A DNA stretch of 64,000 bases, taken from Lutibacter sp. GTDB lineage: Bacteria > Bacteroidota > Bacteroidia > Flavobacteriales > Flavobacteriaceae. Location of the stretch: assembly GCF_016342705.1 (NCBI RefSeq), contig NZ_JAEINV010000007.1:154381-218380 (forward strand), given 5' to 3'. The notes below the pieces were generated by a model that was not told the DNA's origin, did not search any database, and was given only the letters and a program-made list of their open reading frames with translations. Below are positions 1 through 9,536 of the stretch, piece by piece; position 1 is the stretch's first letter; each line of letters begins with the position of its first letter. A program made the position numbers and the translations under genes.

Positions 1-42
1 ACTTACGGCATATTCATCAAACCAAGTTTGCAAATTTTTCAT
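1..42 (-). CDS. N-terminus of a DUF962/Mpo1-like protein (partial, cut by window edge)
   Basis: On the minus strand an ATG at 42-40 opens a frame that runs off the left edge. Its first 14 residues are MKNLQTWFDEYAVS. This opening resembles the start of bacterial DUF962 (YGL010w/Mpo1-like) membrane proteins, which often begin with a similar WFDEY segment; that link is from memory of the family and rests on few residues. It is transcribed divergently from the outer membrane protein gene that follows. Nothing more can be said of its function from this fragment. Confidence 0.4.
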   Translation of the reverse strand, partial: MKNLQTWFDEYAVS

Positions 43-149
43 TTTAAAATTATGTTAACACTTATTAACTATTTTTTTAATAAAAATGAGTCAACTTTGT
101 GAAAATGGCTGACTATTTTCTCAAAGATATTAAAAAAGTAGAAACTACT

Positions 150-2867
150 ATGATTTTTAAATTTTCAAACTTCAATTATACAATTATTAAAACGCTCCTT
201 TTATTAATTACAATTTTAAGTATTGGTATAAATTCTCAAGCTCAAAGTATTAAGGGTTTGGTTGTTGATGAGGATAATAATCCACTAGAATTTGCGTCTA
301 TTGCATTATTACAACAAAAAGATTCATTATTAATTAAGTATACAACAACTGGTGCAGATGGAAGGTTTGAGCTGTCTGATTTTAAAGAAAACACGTATCT
401 ATTTCAGGTGTTTTTAATGACCTACCAAGCCAACCAAAGAGTTTTGAAAGTTACAAATACTCCTATAAATTTAGGCACCATTAAATTAGATAAGGAAGTA
501 AATAACTTGAATGAAGTAGTTGTAAATGCTATTGTGCCAATTAAAATTAAACAAGATACGGTTGCATTTAATGCCAAAGCTTTTAAAGTTAGGCAGGATG
601 ATAATGTGGAAGATTTAATTAAGAAACTGCTTGGTGTTCAAATAGGTACAGATGGATCGGTTACTGCTCAAGGACAAGAAATTACTAAAATTTTGGTAGA
701 TGGAAAGGAATTTTTTAATAACGACCCAACTATTGCATTAAAAAATTTAACTGCAGATGCTATTAAAAGTGTTCAAATTATAGATGAAGAAAGTGATGAT
801 GCCAGAACTACAGGAATTAAAGATGGTGAAAAAACAAAAATTATAAATCTGGTTTTAGAAGACGGTAAAAAAACAGGTTATTTTGGTAAAATGGGAGTAG
901 GAATAGGTACTAATGACAGATATACAACTAACTTTGATATTAATAGATTTACAAAAAATTCTCAATTAGCATTATTTGGAAATTTAAATAACATTAATAA
1001 TACAGGAGCGGCAGTTTTTAGTAGAGATGGGAGCAGAGGCGATAATAGTGGTTTTTTAACAACAGGAACTGCTGGAGCTAACTATAATTATGAGTTTAAG
1101 AAGGATTTAAATTTTAATTTAGATTATCATTTTGGACATTCAGACAGAGAACAGGAAGAGAATTCTAATAGAACCGAGTTTACAAGTGAAACTTCGTTTA
1201 CTACTGAAAATGAGAATACAAGCGAAAATATTTCCGACAACCATAATGTAAATTTTAGTGTACGCGACAGATCTAAAAAGGATGCTTATTTAGAATTTAG
1301 AGGGAATTTTAAAAACGATACTCGGAGTTCATCAAACACTAGTTCAACAGTGTTTTTTGATGAAACTAAAATTGAAGACACTAATAGTAATAGATCTACG
1401 AGTAGTGATGATATAAGGAATAGCGGAAAATTAAATTTTTCATATCGAAAAAAAATCAATGAAAAAGGACGTAATATTAGACTTAGAAGTGGTATTTCTT
1501 TTTCAGATAATGATGATGTAAATTATCAAAATTCAACCACAAAATATAATGTTTCAGATATAACTTCTTATTCTGAATCTGATGAAACAACAGAAAGAAA
1601 AGAGCGCAATAAAGGATTAAATTATGATGTTTCTTTTAGATATATGGAGCCAATTATTGAACATCATTTAATAAGTTTTTCAACTAGTTATGAAAATAAT
1701 ACAAGTGATGAAAGTTTAGATCAAACAAAAACTATAAATACAATTGCTCAAAATCCATTTATCTATCAATTAGATTATGCAAATCAAATATTTGAAAATC
1801 AGTTAGGTTATGTGTATAGTAAAGATAAAATTCAGGTGTATTTGTCTGGGAGTTTTGAAACTATGAAACAAAAGTTAGACATTGATTCTAATTCAAATAT
1901 CAATAAAAAATATGATCATTTTTTACCAAGTACAACCGTAAATTATGAGTATAAAAAAGGGAAAAATCTAAGATTTAGGTATAATAAATCAACTTCTTTA
2001 CCAAGTTCAAGTCAGATTTCTCCAATTTTAAACGATTTTAATCCATTATCAATTTCAGTAGGAAATCCAAACTTAACACCAGAAGAATCAGATAATTTAA
2101 ATCTACGTTTGTACTCTCATAACTTTAAAAGTACTGCTAGTTTTTTTAGTTATTTAAATTATAGTAAAACCACCAATGCTATTGTAACTAATAGAAGTGT
2201 AGATGAAAATTATGTTTCAAGCAGATCTTATGAAAATTATGGAGATAAATCTAATTTTAGAGGAATGGTTCATTTTGGGAACAAAATTAAAGGGCTGCCT
2301 ATTAGATATACGTTTAGAGTAAGTTCAAGTATAAACGATTATACTACAATTATTGATGGTGCATATAATAAAACCAACACAAATAGTAATAGTTTTGGGT
2401 TGAGTTTAAGTAATGATGTTAAAAATAATATTGACATTACCATTGGTGCTAATTATGATTTTGATAAAACAACCTATTCTTTGCAAGACAGAAATAGAGA
2501 TTATTTTAAACAAAACTATTATTCAAAATTTGATTGGGATATTACAAACAGTATAAATTTTAATACACAATTTGATTATTCTTTATATACCGACAATAAT
2601 TTTGATTCACAAACAGTTCCAATTTGGAATGTAGCTGTAGAATATGCTTTTTTGAAAGGGAAACGAGGGAATTTAAAGTTTCAAGTATTGGATATTTTAG
2701 ATAAAAATATTGAAATTGATAGGGTGAGTTCTGATAATTATTTTGAAGAAACTTTTAAGAAAAGTCTTGGTACTTATGCAATGCTAAGTTTTACATATAG
2801 CATGAAACCACCAACAGGTAAAGAAAGCAAAAGAGATTCAGGAGAAAGTAGAAGACATCGTCATTAA
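150..2867 (+). CDS. TonB-dependent-receptor-like outer membrane beta-barrel protein
   Basis: Large outer membrane protein of about 905 aa. A start at 150 gives a clean signal peptide (hydrophobic TLLLLITILSIG ending near SQAQS). The frame is open back to an ATG at 99, but that would place 17 charged residues ahead of the signal. The mature protein begins with a carboxypeptidase-regulatory-like beta-sandwich domain (SIKGLVVDEDNNPLEFASI), followed by a plug-like region (VEDLIKKLLGVQIG, ITKILVDGKEFF) and a long C-terminal part rich in alternating aromatic/polar strands typical of a barrel. The architecture matches the outer-membrane-beta-barrel family related to SusC/TonB receptors. No partner SusD gene is adjacent, so the substrate is unknown. 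The neighbour downstream is convergent and ends only 7 bases away. Confidence 0.85.
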   Translation: MIFKFSNFNYTIIKTLLLLITILSIGINSQAQSIKGLVVDEDNNPLEFASIALLQQKDSLLIKYTTTGADGRFELSDFKENTYLFQVFLMTYQANQRVLKVTNTPINLGTIKLDKEVNNLNEVVVNAIVPIKIKQDTVAFNAKAFKVRQDDNVEDLIKKLLGVQIGTDGSVTAQGQEITKILVDGKEFFNNDPTIALKNLTADAIKSVQIIDEESDDARTTGIKDGEKTKIINLVLEDGKKTGYFGKMGVGIGTNDRYTTNFDINRFTKNSQLALFGNLNNINNTGAAVFSRDGSRGDNSGFLTTGTAGANYNYEFKKDLNFNLDYHFGHSDREQEENSNRTEFTSETSFTTENENTSENISDNHNVNFSVRDRSKKDAYLEFRGNFKNDTRSSSNTSSTVFFDETKIEDTNSNRSTSSDDIRNSGKLNFSYRKKINEKGRNIRLRSGISFSDNDDVNYQNSTTKYNVSDITSYSESDETTERKERNKGLNYDVSFRYMEPIIEHHLISFSTSYENNTSDESLDQTKTINTIAQNPFIYQLDYANQIFENQLGYVYSKDKIQVYLSGSFETMKQKLDIDSNSNINKKYDHFLPSTTVNYEYKKGKNLRFRYNKSTSLPSSSQISPILNDFNPLSISVGNPNLTPEESDNLNLRLYSHNFKSTASFFSYLNYSKTTNAIVTNRSVDENYVSSRSYENYGDKSNFRGMVHFGNKIKGLPIRYTFRVSSSINDYTTIIDGAYNKTNTNSNSFGLSLSNDVKNNIDITIGANYDFDKTTYSLQDRNRDYFKQNYYSKFDWDITNSINFNTQFDYSLYTDNNFDSQTVPIWNVAVEYAFLKGKRGNLKFQVLDILDKNIEIDRVSSDNYFEETFKKSLGTYAMLSFTYSMKPPTGKESKRDSGESRRHRH

Positions 2868-2874
2868 AAAATAA

Positions 2875-3405
2875 TTACCACTTTTTGGAAATAATTAAAT
2901 TGTTGATATGTGCAAAATGATGGTTGCAATGCCAAGCATATATGCCAATATTTTCAGATAATTTAATATGTTTATTACTTTCTGGATGAATAAATGTTTT
3001 AGTTAAATCTTCGGTAGTTAAACCTTTTAAGAAGTACACCCATTTAGCATGTAAAGCTTTTAAAAAGTTTATAGACAATGCTATTGGAGCGGTTTTACTA
3101 TCAAACAATTCAGCCCACTTATCTTCATAATAAGCTTTTATTATTGGTTGGTCTTCTGTTAAAGCCCATTTAAAACGAATATAACTATTTAAGTGACTAT
3201 CAGCACAATGATGAACAACTTGCCTGATTGTCCATCCATTTTCTCTATAAGTCGTATTTAATTGAACTTCAGATAAATGAACTGTTATATTTTCTAGTTG
3301 TGTAGGAAAATTTTCAATTGTTTTAATCCAGTTAACAATGTCTTTTTCTAAAATATTTTTAGGAATTACTGGTTGCTCAATTGGATATTTTAATTTTTCT
3401 AACAT
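2875..3405 (-). CDS. YfiT/BstA-like DinB-superfamily putative metal-dependent hydrolase
   Basis: A 176-aa soluble protein of the DinB/YfiT four-helix fold. The opening LKYPIEQPVIPKNI and the metal-ligand histidines are typical of Bacillus YfiT/BstA: a His-His pair near residues 65-66 (QVVHHCADSH) and His159/His162-163 (YAWHCNHHFAHI). In Firmicutes this family includes bacillithiol S-transferases. Bacteroidota homologues are usually annotated as putative metal-dependent hydrolases, and the thiol used here is not known. It sits 1 base after the upstream lipoprotein gene on the same strand, so the two are probably co-transcribed. No signal peptide is present, so it should be cytoplasmic. Confidence 0.85.
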   Translation of the reverse strand: MLEKLKYPIEQPVIPKNILEKDIVNWIKTIENFPTQLENITVHLSEVQLNTTYRENGWTIRQVVHHCADSHLNSYIRFKWALTEDQPIIKAYYEDKWAELFDSKTAPIALSINFLKALHAKWVYFLKGLTTEDLTKTFIHPESNKHIKLSENIGIYAWHCNHHFAHINNLIISKKW

Positions 3406-3406
3406 T

Positions 3407-4102
3407 TTATTCCTTCTTTTCTAAGCGTTTAATTTGTCTTATAGCATTGCTGTTTCCAGAATCTAAAGTTAAAGACTTTTTGTAATATTCAATAGCCTCA
3501 ATAGTGTCACCTTTTTTAAATAAAGCATCTGCATAGCTGTCATATGTATTTGAACTGTTTGGATACAAAGCCATGTTTATTTTAAAAACAGCCAAAGCTT
3601 TTGAAAAGTTTTTATTTTTTAGTTCATTATACCCCAATCGGTTTAAATAAGCTTCTTCAATTATTGGATCTAAAGAATCATGTTGTTTAATTGATTGATA
3701 AGCTTCTAGGGCTTTATCAAATTCATTATTTAATAAATATTCAGTGGGCGTTTTTTCATCATCATTTAATTTTCTAAAATTATATTGAAATTGGTCTTTT
3801 TCATTTTTTGGAACTAACACAATATAGCTAATATTATTTTCTGGATTTTTTTTGAATTGAATTTTCTCATTCATTTCCTTCACATAAAAAGTGTTTTCAT
3901 CAACTTTTAAAGGTTGAATTTCAGCAGCACCATGCCATTTTAAAAATAATTCAGTATTGTTAAAATAAACTTCTATTATTTCATCAGAATTATATAAATA
4001 ACGCCCAGTATTGTTTTTAATAAATTCTGGACTGTTTGTTTTAGAATTACAACTCATAAATAATATTGTAATTATAAATGCGTAAAATGATGTTTTTTTC
4101 AT
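3407..4102 (-). CDS. TPR-repeat lipoprotein
   Basis: A 231-aa protein with a lipoprotein signal peptide: basic start, hydrophobic stretch and lipobox FMSC with the acceptor cysteine at residue 18. The middle part (about 30-110) is a small beta-rich region of no recognised family. Residues 120-230 contain tetratricopeptide-like helices (SNTYDSYADALFKKGDTIEA and the preceding helices). Such C-terminal TPR segments on serine-hydrolase-related lipoproteins are common in Bacteroidota, but no catalytic domain is visible here. It is followed after 1 base by the DinB-family gene. A hairpin terminator at 4135-4172 separates it from the upstream prolyl isomerase gene, so it needs its own promoter, which was not identified. 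Confidence 0.75.
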   Translation of the reverse strand: MKKTSFYAFIITILFMSCNSKTNSPEFIKNNTGRYLYNSDEIIEVYFNNTELFLKWHGAAEIQPLKVDENTFYVKEMNEKIQFKKNPENNISYIVLVPKNEKDQFQYNFRKLNDDEKTPTEYLLNNEFDKALEAYQSIKQHDSLDPIIEEAYLNRLGYNELKNKNFSKALAVFKINMALYPNSSNTYDSYADALFKKGDTIEAIEYYKKSLTLDSGNSNAIRQIKRLEKKE

Positions 4103-4134
4103 AATAGAAGAAATGAATGAGAATGATAAAATTA

Positions 4135-4172
4135 AAAAATCGCCTAGACCTTTGCAAGGTTAGACGATTTTA
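4135..4172 (-). terminator. Rho-independent terminator of the PPIase gene
   Basis: Imperfect inverted repeat (AAATCG...CGATTT outer arms, inner CC/GG arms around TTTGCAA). On the minus strand it is followed by a run of T. It lies 23 bases beyond the stop of the prolyl isomerase gene. Confidence 0.7.
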
Positions 4173-4194
4173 AATATTTTTAGTACTAAAAGTT

Positions 4195-5127
4195 TTATTT
4201 AACTTTCATTAACTCAACATCAAAAATTAAAGTTGCGTCAGGAGGAATAACTCCACCAGCACCGCGACTTCCATAAGCTAAATTTGAAGGTATCACAAAA
4301 CGAGCTTTATCACCAACATTTAACAATAAAATTCCTTCATCCCAACCTGCAATTACTTGACCCACACCAATCTGAAATTCAATTGGCTCTTTACGTTGAT
4401 ACGATGAATCAAAAACTTGACCATCTAATAACTGACCTTTATAATGAACAGAAACAGTGTTTCCTTTTGTAGCTTTTTTACCAGTACCTTCTTGTAATAT
4501 TTTATAACGTAATCCACTAGGAGTTTCTTCATATCCAGCAGCAATTTCATCCATTTGTTTTTTCATTGCAGCTTTTGCTTCCGCTTCTCTTTTTGCTCTT
4601 GAACCTTCAAAAGTTCTAAAAGCTTCCACAGCATTAAACTTTTCAGCAGCTTCACCAACTCTAATTATTTCAATAGATTCTAAAATGTCATTTTGAGCAA
4701 CGGCATCTACAACATCTTGTCCTTCAATAACATTTCCAAAAACAGTATGTTTATTATCTAACCAAGGTGTAGCAACATGGGTAATAAAAAATTGACTTCC
4801 ATTAGATGCAGGTCCAGAGTTTGCCATAGATAAAATACCTGGAGTGTTGTGTTTTAGTTCTGGATGAAATTCATCATCAAAACTATAACCAGGCGAACCA
4901 GTTCCAGTTCCAAGTGGACAACCTCCTTGAATCATAAAATCAGCAATAACTCTATGAAATTTTAAACCATTATAATAAGGTTTACCTTGTGGTTTTGAAT
5001 TATTTTCTAAATTTCCTTCAGCCAAAGCAACAAAGTTACCAACTGTTCCAGGAGTTTTTTCAAATTCTAAATTTACTACTATAGCACCTTTTGAGGTGTT
5101 AAATTTTGCGTATAATCCGTTATTCAT
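4195..5127 (-). CDS. Cyclophilin-FKBP fusion peptidyl-prolyl cis-trans isomerase
   Basis: A 310-aa protein carrying two unrelated prolyl isomerase domains. Residues 1-165 are a cyclophilin-type domain ([29 protein letters not shown]). After a short charged helix (about 170-200), residues 205-310 are an FKBP-type domain ([34 protein letters not shown]). Both domains catalyse cis-trans isomerisation of Xaa-Pro bonds, so the product is probably a folding chaperone with two active sites. No signal peptide is visible, which suggests a cytoplasmic location. It appears to be a single-gene unit, with a TATCTTTG -7 element upstream and a terminator downstream. Confidence 0.93.
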   Translation of the reverse strand: MNNGLYAKFNTSKGAIVVNLEFEKTPGTVGNFVALAEGNLENNSKPQGKPYYNGLKFHRVIADFMIQGGCPLGTGTGSPGYSFDDEFHPELKHNTPGILSMANSGPASNGSQFFITHVATPWLDNKHTVFGNVIEGQDVVDAVAQNDILESIEIIRVGEAAEKFNAVEAFRTFEGSRAKREAEAKAAMKKQMDEIAAGYEETPSGLRYKILQEGTGKKATKGNTVSVHYKGQLLDGQVFDSSYQRKEPIEFQIGVGQVIAGWDEGILLLNVGDKARFVIPSNLAYGSRGAGGVIPPDATLIFDVELMKVK

Positions 5128-5149
5128 TTTCTTATTTTTTTAAACGATG

Positions 5150-5157
5150 CAAAGATA
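5150..5157 (-). promoter_or_regulatory. -7 promoter element of the PPIase gene
   Basis: Minus-strand TATCTTTG fits the Bacteroidetes TAnnTTTG consensus, 23 bases before the start codon. No convincing TTG -33 element was found at the usual spacing. Confidence 0.5.
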
Positions 5158-5188
5158 CAATCTTTCAATTTAAATAAAAGTAATTGAG

Positions 5189-8100
5189 CTATTTATTCAA
5201 TTCTTTTAATATTATTTCAATAGCTTTATCCAATTGTGGTTGCTTGCCATCTAAACGATCTTTAAAATTTTCTTTAACATAAACATCAGGGGAAACACCT
5301 TCAGACTCTAAATTTTTACCATCTAAAGTATAACAACCCCATGATGGTAAGCGGTAATAGGAACCATCAACCAAACTTTTTCCTGAAGTAAAAATAATCC
5401 ATCGGTAAGTTTCTGTTCCTACAATAGTTCCTAATTTTAATTCTTTAAAACCTGCAGCTGTCATTTCAGCATCTGACAAAGATTGTTCGTTAATTAGTAA
5501 TACAATTGGTTTGTGGCCATAATTAAAATTGGCTTGTCCGGTTAATTTCCCTTCACGGTATTTCCAATTTAAATAGGTTTTCTGACTTAAAAATTTCAAA
5601 ACTTCATCGTGTACATTTCCACCTCTATTATAACGTAAATCTAAAATTAAACCATTTTTATAAGCTTCGTCGCTCACCAAATCTTCTTTAAATTTTTGTA
5701 ATTCTTCACCACTCATATTTTTCATATGCACATAGGCAATTTTATTATCAGAATTTAAATTTACGTAATGTTGGTTGGCATCTTGCCATTCGTCATAAAT
5801 TAAATCACGAACACTATTGTTAGAAGCAGGATGTAATTTTACATCGTAATTAGAATCATTTCTTTTAAAAGTAAGTGTTATTTCATCAGAAAAATCGGGT
5901 GAAGCAAATAATTTTTCTCTGTTTTCAGAGGTGTTGATAGTTAATCCATTTACGGCAATTAATTTATCTCCATTTCTAATATTTATATCTGAATAATCCG
6001 TAGGACCTTGTTTTATAATGCGTTCTACAACAAAAGGATTGTTATTTTCGAAAACAATACCCGTAGCTAATGTTTTGGTGCCGTGATATACTTTTTCTTC
6101 ATCTCCGTTTGAATTAAATCCGAAATGCGAGGTGTTAAGTTCACCCAACATATCGTTAAAAATCAATCGTAAATTTGCTCTACTGCTTACATATGGTAGG
6201 TAAGTTGCGTATTGATCACGTAATTTTTCCCAATTTTGACCATGGAAATTTTCGTTGTAAAAATTTTCTTCCATTCCAGCCCAAGCTTCATAATACATTT
6301 GACTAAATTCGTTAGAAAGTGTTTTATTGAATTTATAAGAGATTTCAATTTCTTTCAACTTATTTTCAGTAATATCAATGGTGTTAATAGTTCCACCAAT
6401 TAGAATATAATTTCCTTTTTTGGCATTAACTAATTGATAATTGCTAATTGTCTTATCACTAATTCTTTCAGATTTATCTTTTTCAAAAGGTTCTAAAGTT
6501 GTTTTCCAAAGTTGTGATTTTCCTTCACTGTGATTTGAAATATACATCACAATTGTTTTGTCATCTTTTTGAAAAATTGCGGGACTCTGTTGTTCTCCAA
6601 AACTAGGACTAACCAAAGTTAAACGCTCCATTAAATCGGTTGTATTAATTTTTACAACTGGTTTGTCTTTTTTTAAGGCATTGGCTGAATCTTTATCTTT
6701 TTTGGCGTCTTTTTTAGCTTCCTCTTTAAATAAATCGGTGTATTTATCTATTTTAAACGGAGTATTGTATTTATCTAAAGCCATTTGAAATATTTTACCA
6801 TTACTTGTTCCAAACGGATAACCAGGTTGGGTTCTGTCCGAAGCAAAGTAAATAAACTTCCCGTCAGGAGACCAAATAGGTGAGGACTCAGAAACTTTTG
6901 TGTTTGTTAAATTTGAGATACTTTTTGAAGCCATATTATAAACAAAAACATCATTTTCAAAATCTCGTTTTGCATTGTAAAGTATGAACTTGTCATCTGG
7001 TGAAAAAAGTGGGTCAGAGTTGTAAAACCCCCAAAGTTCATCGGTTACAATAATGTCACTTTTTAAAGTTTTTAAATCAATTAAACAAATATTATTTCTT
7101 CCACTTAAATAAACTCCTTGAGAACGATCACTATTAAAAGTAAGCTGACGGTTGTTCATGGTATTTTTTGTTAATTGTTTTGCTTTTGATTGGTCATCAG
7201 CATTTATTGTAAACCAATTGTAATAGCCTTTATCTGATTGTGAAAATATTAAAGTCTTATTATTAGCTAGCCATTTTACTTCTTGTACAGCTTCATTAAT
7301 GTTGGTGTTAATTTCCTTCATAAACTTGCCTTTTATATCTGAAACAAATAATTTTCCTCTAGATACAAATGCCATTTTTGTTTCATCGGGTGAAATATCA
7401 AAATAGGTGATTTCACCTTTTACATTGTATGATTGTTCTTTATTTAAAGTGTTATTTGAATAAATTTGAATAGTAGGAACTGTAGTTTTTGCGGTTTTTA
7501 CATCATATACAAAAATTTGATAATCTTTTCTAAAAACAATTTTTTCACCATTAGCACTAACTTTTGGCCACATAATAGAAGTTGAAAAGTTGGTTAATTG
7601 TTTTTTATTTCCATTTTCCAACATATATAAATTGTATTCGCCATTAGCTTCATCCGATTTAAAATAGAGTTTTCCATTTTTATCAAAAGTAACACCAAAA
7701 TCTTTTCCTCTATAATTTGTATATTCTTTGTATTCTTTGGTTTTTAAATTATACGATTTTATATCAGGATTGAAATCGCCTTTATATCGTTTTCTATGTG
7801 CAAACATGCTACTTTCCCATGATTCATTAAAAAATATTTCATCGGTTTTAGGATTTTCAACAACGTTGTGAACGGTGTTAAAAAAATGGTCAAACAATCT
7901 TTTAGGTGTTTCTCCAGCAATAGTTACGCTATATGTAGCAATGTTATTGTACCTGCCTGATGTGAAATAAATGGTTTTGTTATCCCAGCTCCATGAACTT
8001 ACCATATCGTCGCTTTCATGAAAACTAAGTTGTTTTATAGCTCCACCATCTAAAGGCATTATATAAACATCATTATTTCCAAATTGGTTGCTTGAAAACG

Positions 8101-8341
8101 CTAACCATTTTCCATCTGGTGAAACGCTTGGTGCTGTTTCATCACCTTGCATAGCAGTAAGTCGGTAGGCATTCCCACCTTCTGTATTTACTTTCCAAAG
8201 ATCTCCTTCGTAACTAAATATAATGGCGTCGGCATTAGGTGTTAAGGTTGGATTTAGAGTGAAATATGTGTTGTTTTGAGCATTAACAATAAAACTAGCT
8301 AATATTATAAAGACGTTTAATACTTTTTTTAGAGTTCTCAT
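5189..8341 (-). CDS. Tricorn-type protease (S41 family) with beta-propellers and PDZ
   Basis: A 1050-aa exported protease. Signal peptide MRTLKKVLNVFIILASFIVNAQ, then WD40-like/TolB-type propeller repeats (SPDGKWLAFSSN, SPDETKMAFVS, SPDGKFIYFASD), a Lys-rich linker near residue 545, a helical C1 region, a PDZ domain (about 760-850) and the S41 catalytic domain. The catalytic residues fall at His739 (LNTSHFGF), Ser956 (QSLSDAEM) and Glu1014 (ESEGVSPD). Their spacing of 217 and 58 is almost that of archaeal tricorn (H746, S965, E1023). Tricorn degrades peptides, but here the signal peptide places it in the periplasm, so it probably trims imported or misfolded peptides. The gene appears to stand alone. 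Confidence 0.93.
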   Translation of the reverse strand: MRTLKKVLNVFIILASFIVNAQNNTYFTLNPTLTPNADAIIFSYEGDLWKVNTEGGNAYRLTAMQGDETAPSVSPDGKWLAFSSNQFGNNDVYIMPLDGGAIKQLSFHESDDMVSSWSWDNKTIYFTSGRYNNIATYSVTIAGETPKRLFDHFFNTVHNVVENPKTDEIFFNESWESSMFAHRKRYKGDFNPDIKSYNLKTKEYKEYTNYRGKDFGVTFDKNGKLYFKSDEANGEYNLYMLENGNKKQLTNFSTSIMWPKVSANGEKIVFRKDYQIFVYDVKTAKTTVPTIQIYSNNTLNKEQSYNVKGEITYFDISPDETKMAFVSRGKLFVSDIKGKFMKEINTNINEAVQEVKWLANNKTLIFSQSDKGYYNWFTINADDQSKAKQLTKNTMNNRQLTFNSDRSQGVYLSGRNNICLIDLKTLKSDIIVTDELWGFYNSDPLFSPDDKFILYNAKRDFENDVFVYNMASKSISNLTNTKVSESSPIWSPDGKFIYFASDRTQPGYPFGTSNGKIFQMALDKYNTPFKIDKYTDLFKEEAKKDAKKDKDSANALKKDKPVVKINTTDLMERLTLVSPSFGEQQSPAIFQKDDKTIVMYISNHSEGKSQLWKTTLEPFEKDKSERISDKTISNYQLVNAKKGNYILIGGTINTIDITENKLKEIEISYKFNKTLSNEFSQMYYEAWAGMEENFYNENFHGQNWEKLRDQYATYLPYVSSRANLRLIFNDMLGELNTSHFGFNSNGDEEKVYHGTKTLATGIVFENNNPFVVERIIKQGPTDYSDINIRNGDKLIAVNGLTINTSENREKLFASPDFSDEITLTFKRNDSNYDVKLHPASNNSVRDLIYDEWQDANQHYVNLNSDNKIAYVHMKNMSGEELQKFKEDLVSDEAYKNGLILDLRYNRGGNVHDEVLKFLSQKTYLNWKYREGKLTGQANFNYGHKPIVLLINEQSLSDAEMTAAGFKELKLGTIVGTETYRWIIFTSGKSLVDGSYYRLPSWGCYTLDGKNLESEGVSPDVYVKENFKDRLDGKQPQLDKAIEIILKELNK

Positions 8342-8410
8342 GAAAAGATTGGATTTTTAATTAAAAAATAAAAGCCTAAATTTAATTTTTTATTTTCTTA
8401 TTAATAACAA

Positions 8411-8436
8411 AAAATCCGCTAAAAAGCGGATTTATA
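8411..8436 (-). terminator. Rho-independent terminator after the small lipoprotein gene
   Basis: Perfect 9-bp stem (8412-8420 with 8425-8433, AAATCCGCT/AGCGGATTT) and a 4-base loop. On the minus strand it is followed by seven T. It lies about 30 bases beyond the stop of the small lipoprotein gene and ahead of the tricorn protease gene. Confidence 0.8.
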
Positions 8437-8466
8437 TTTTTACTTTGAAATAAGTTGTTATTTTAC

Positions 8467-8613
8467 TTACGATATTAAAGTATTTTCATTGGCAGAGGGT
8501 TGTTCTATTTTATTTGCATCACTAGTTAAACCACACCCTTTTTTTGAAGCATTACAAGAAATTAATATTAGAGTAAATGTAAACGCTACTAATTGAATTG
8601 CTATTTTTTTCAT
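8467..8613 (-). CDS. Small lipoprotein, 48 aa
   Basis: Between the tricorn protease and nucleoside phosphorylase genes, an ATG at 8613 opens a 48-codon frame ending in TAA. The product starts MKKIAIQLVAFTFTLILISC, a full lipoprotein signal with lipobox LISC and acceptor Cys20. A 28-residue polar tail follows that begins NASKKGCGLTSDANKIEQ. It is closely followed by its own hairpin terminator, which supports a real transcription unit. Very small lipoproteins of this layout are common in Flavobacteriia. Its role is unknown; a surface-anchored small peptide or envelope-stress factor would be guesses. Confidence 0.7.
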   Translation of the reverse strand: MKKIAIQLVAFTFTLILISCNASKKGCGLTSDANKIEQPSANENTLIS

Positions 8614-8659
8614 TGTTTGTTTAATTTAAGTATATAACGAATGAATATACGAATTTATT

Positions 8660-9532
8660 TTATGAAACCAATTTAGTTAAAGTGTATAATATTAACTCTT
8701 CAACTGGTTTATATGGGTTTTCGCTAAAAGTACCATTTGCTCTGTTGGCTATAATTGCATTCATAGAACACGCATTATGACCTAATAGTTTAGATAATCC
8801 ATAAATTGCTGATGTTTCCATTTCTAAATTTGTAATTCTTACACCATTAAATTCAAAATTATCAATTTTATTATTTAAATCTGGATCTTGCAGTGCTAAA
8901 CGTAAAACCCGACCTTGTGGACCGTAAAAACCTCCAGCAGTTGCAGTTACGCCAATAAAAACTTTATCACTAGTTAACTTTTGCTCCAATTCTTCACTGT
9001 TTTTTACTACGTACGGACGTGCTTTTCTTGGACACCAATCGGTATGTTTAATAAATAAATCTTCAAAATCTTTTTCAAGAATATGTTCACAATCATAGGA
9101 AAGTAGCATCCCGTCAAAACCTAAACCGTACTTTGCTAATACAAAACTATCAACAGGAATATCTTTTTGTAAAGAACCTGAAGTTCCAATTCTAACAATA
9201 TTTAATTGTACATGTTCTTTTTTTAGTGTTCTGGTTTCTAAATCAATATTTACCAAAGCATCTAATTCATTCATTACAATATCAATATTATCAGGACCAA
9301 TTCCTGTTGAAATTACCGATATTTTTGTTCCTTTATAGGTTCCTGTAATGGTTCTGAATTCTCTTTTTTGAGTTTCAAACTCAACACTATCAAAATGTGC
9401 AGTTATTTTTGGTACTCTATTTTGATCGCCAACAAAAATAATGTTTGTAGCAATATTTTCTGGTTTTAAGTTTAAATGATAAACACTACCATCTGGGTTT
9501 AAAATTAGCTCTGAAGCTGCTATTTTGTTCAT
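8660..9532 (-). CDS. Nucleoside phosphorylase (uridine phosphorylase-like)
   Basis: A 290-aa enzyme of the PNP/UDP phosphorylase superfamily, which cleaves a nucleoside with phosphate to a free base and ribose-1-phosphate. Diagnostic segments are GDQNRVPKITAHFD (phosphate-binding loop), STGIGPDNIDIVMNEL, RIGTSGSLQKDI and NLEMETSAIYGLSKLLGH (ribose-binding Glu-Met-Glu). The start chosen at 9532 (MNKIAASELI) lies just after the upstream gene; an ATG at 9547 would overlap the SUI1 gene by 11 bases. It is adjacent and co-oriented with the SUI1-family gene, so both are probably read from one message. The exact base specificity cannot be settled from the sequence, but uridine is most likely. Confidence 0.88.
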   Translation of the reverse strand: MNKIAASELILNPDGSVYHLNLKPENIATNIIFVGDQNRVPKITAHFDSVEFETQKREFRTITGTYKGTKISVISTGIGPDNIDIVMNELDALVNIDLETRTLKKEHVQLNIVRIGTSGSLQKDIPVDSFVLAKYGLGFDGMLLSYDCEHILEKDFEDLFIKHTDWCPRKARPYVVKNSEELEQKLTSDKVFIGVTATAGGFYGPQGRVLRLALQDPDLNNKIDNFEFNGVRITNLEMETSAIYGLSKLLGHNACSMNAIIANRANGTFSENPYKPVEELILYTLTKLVS

Positions 9533-9536
9533 AAAT

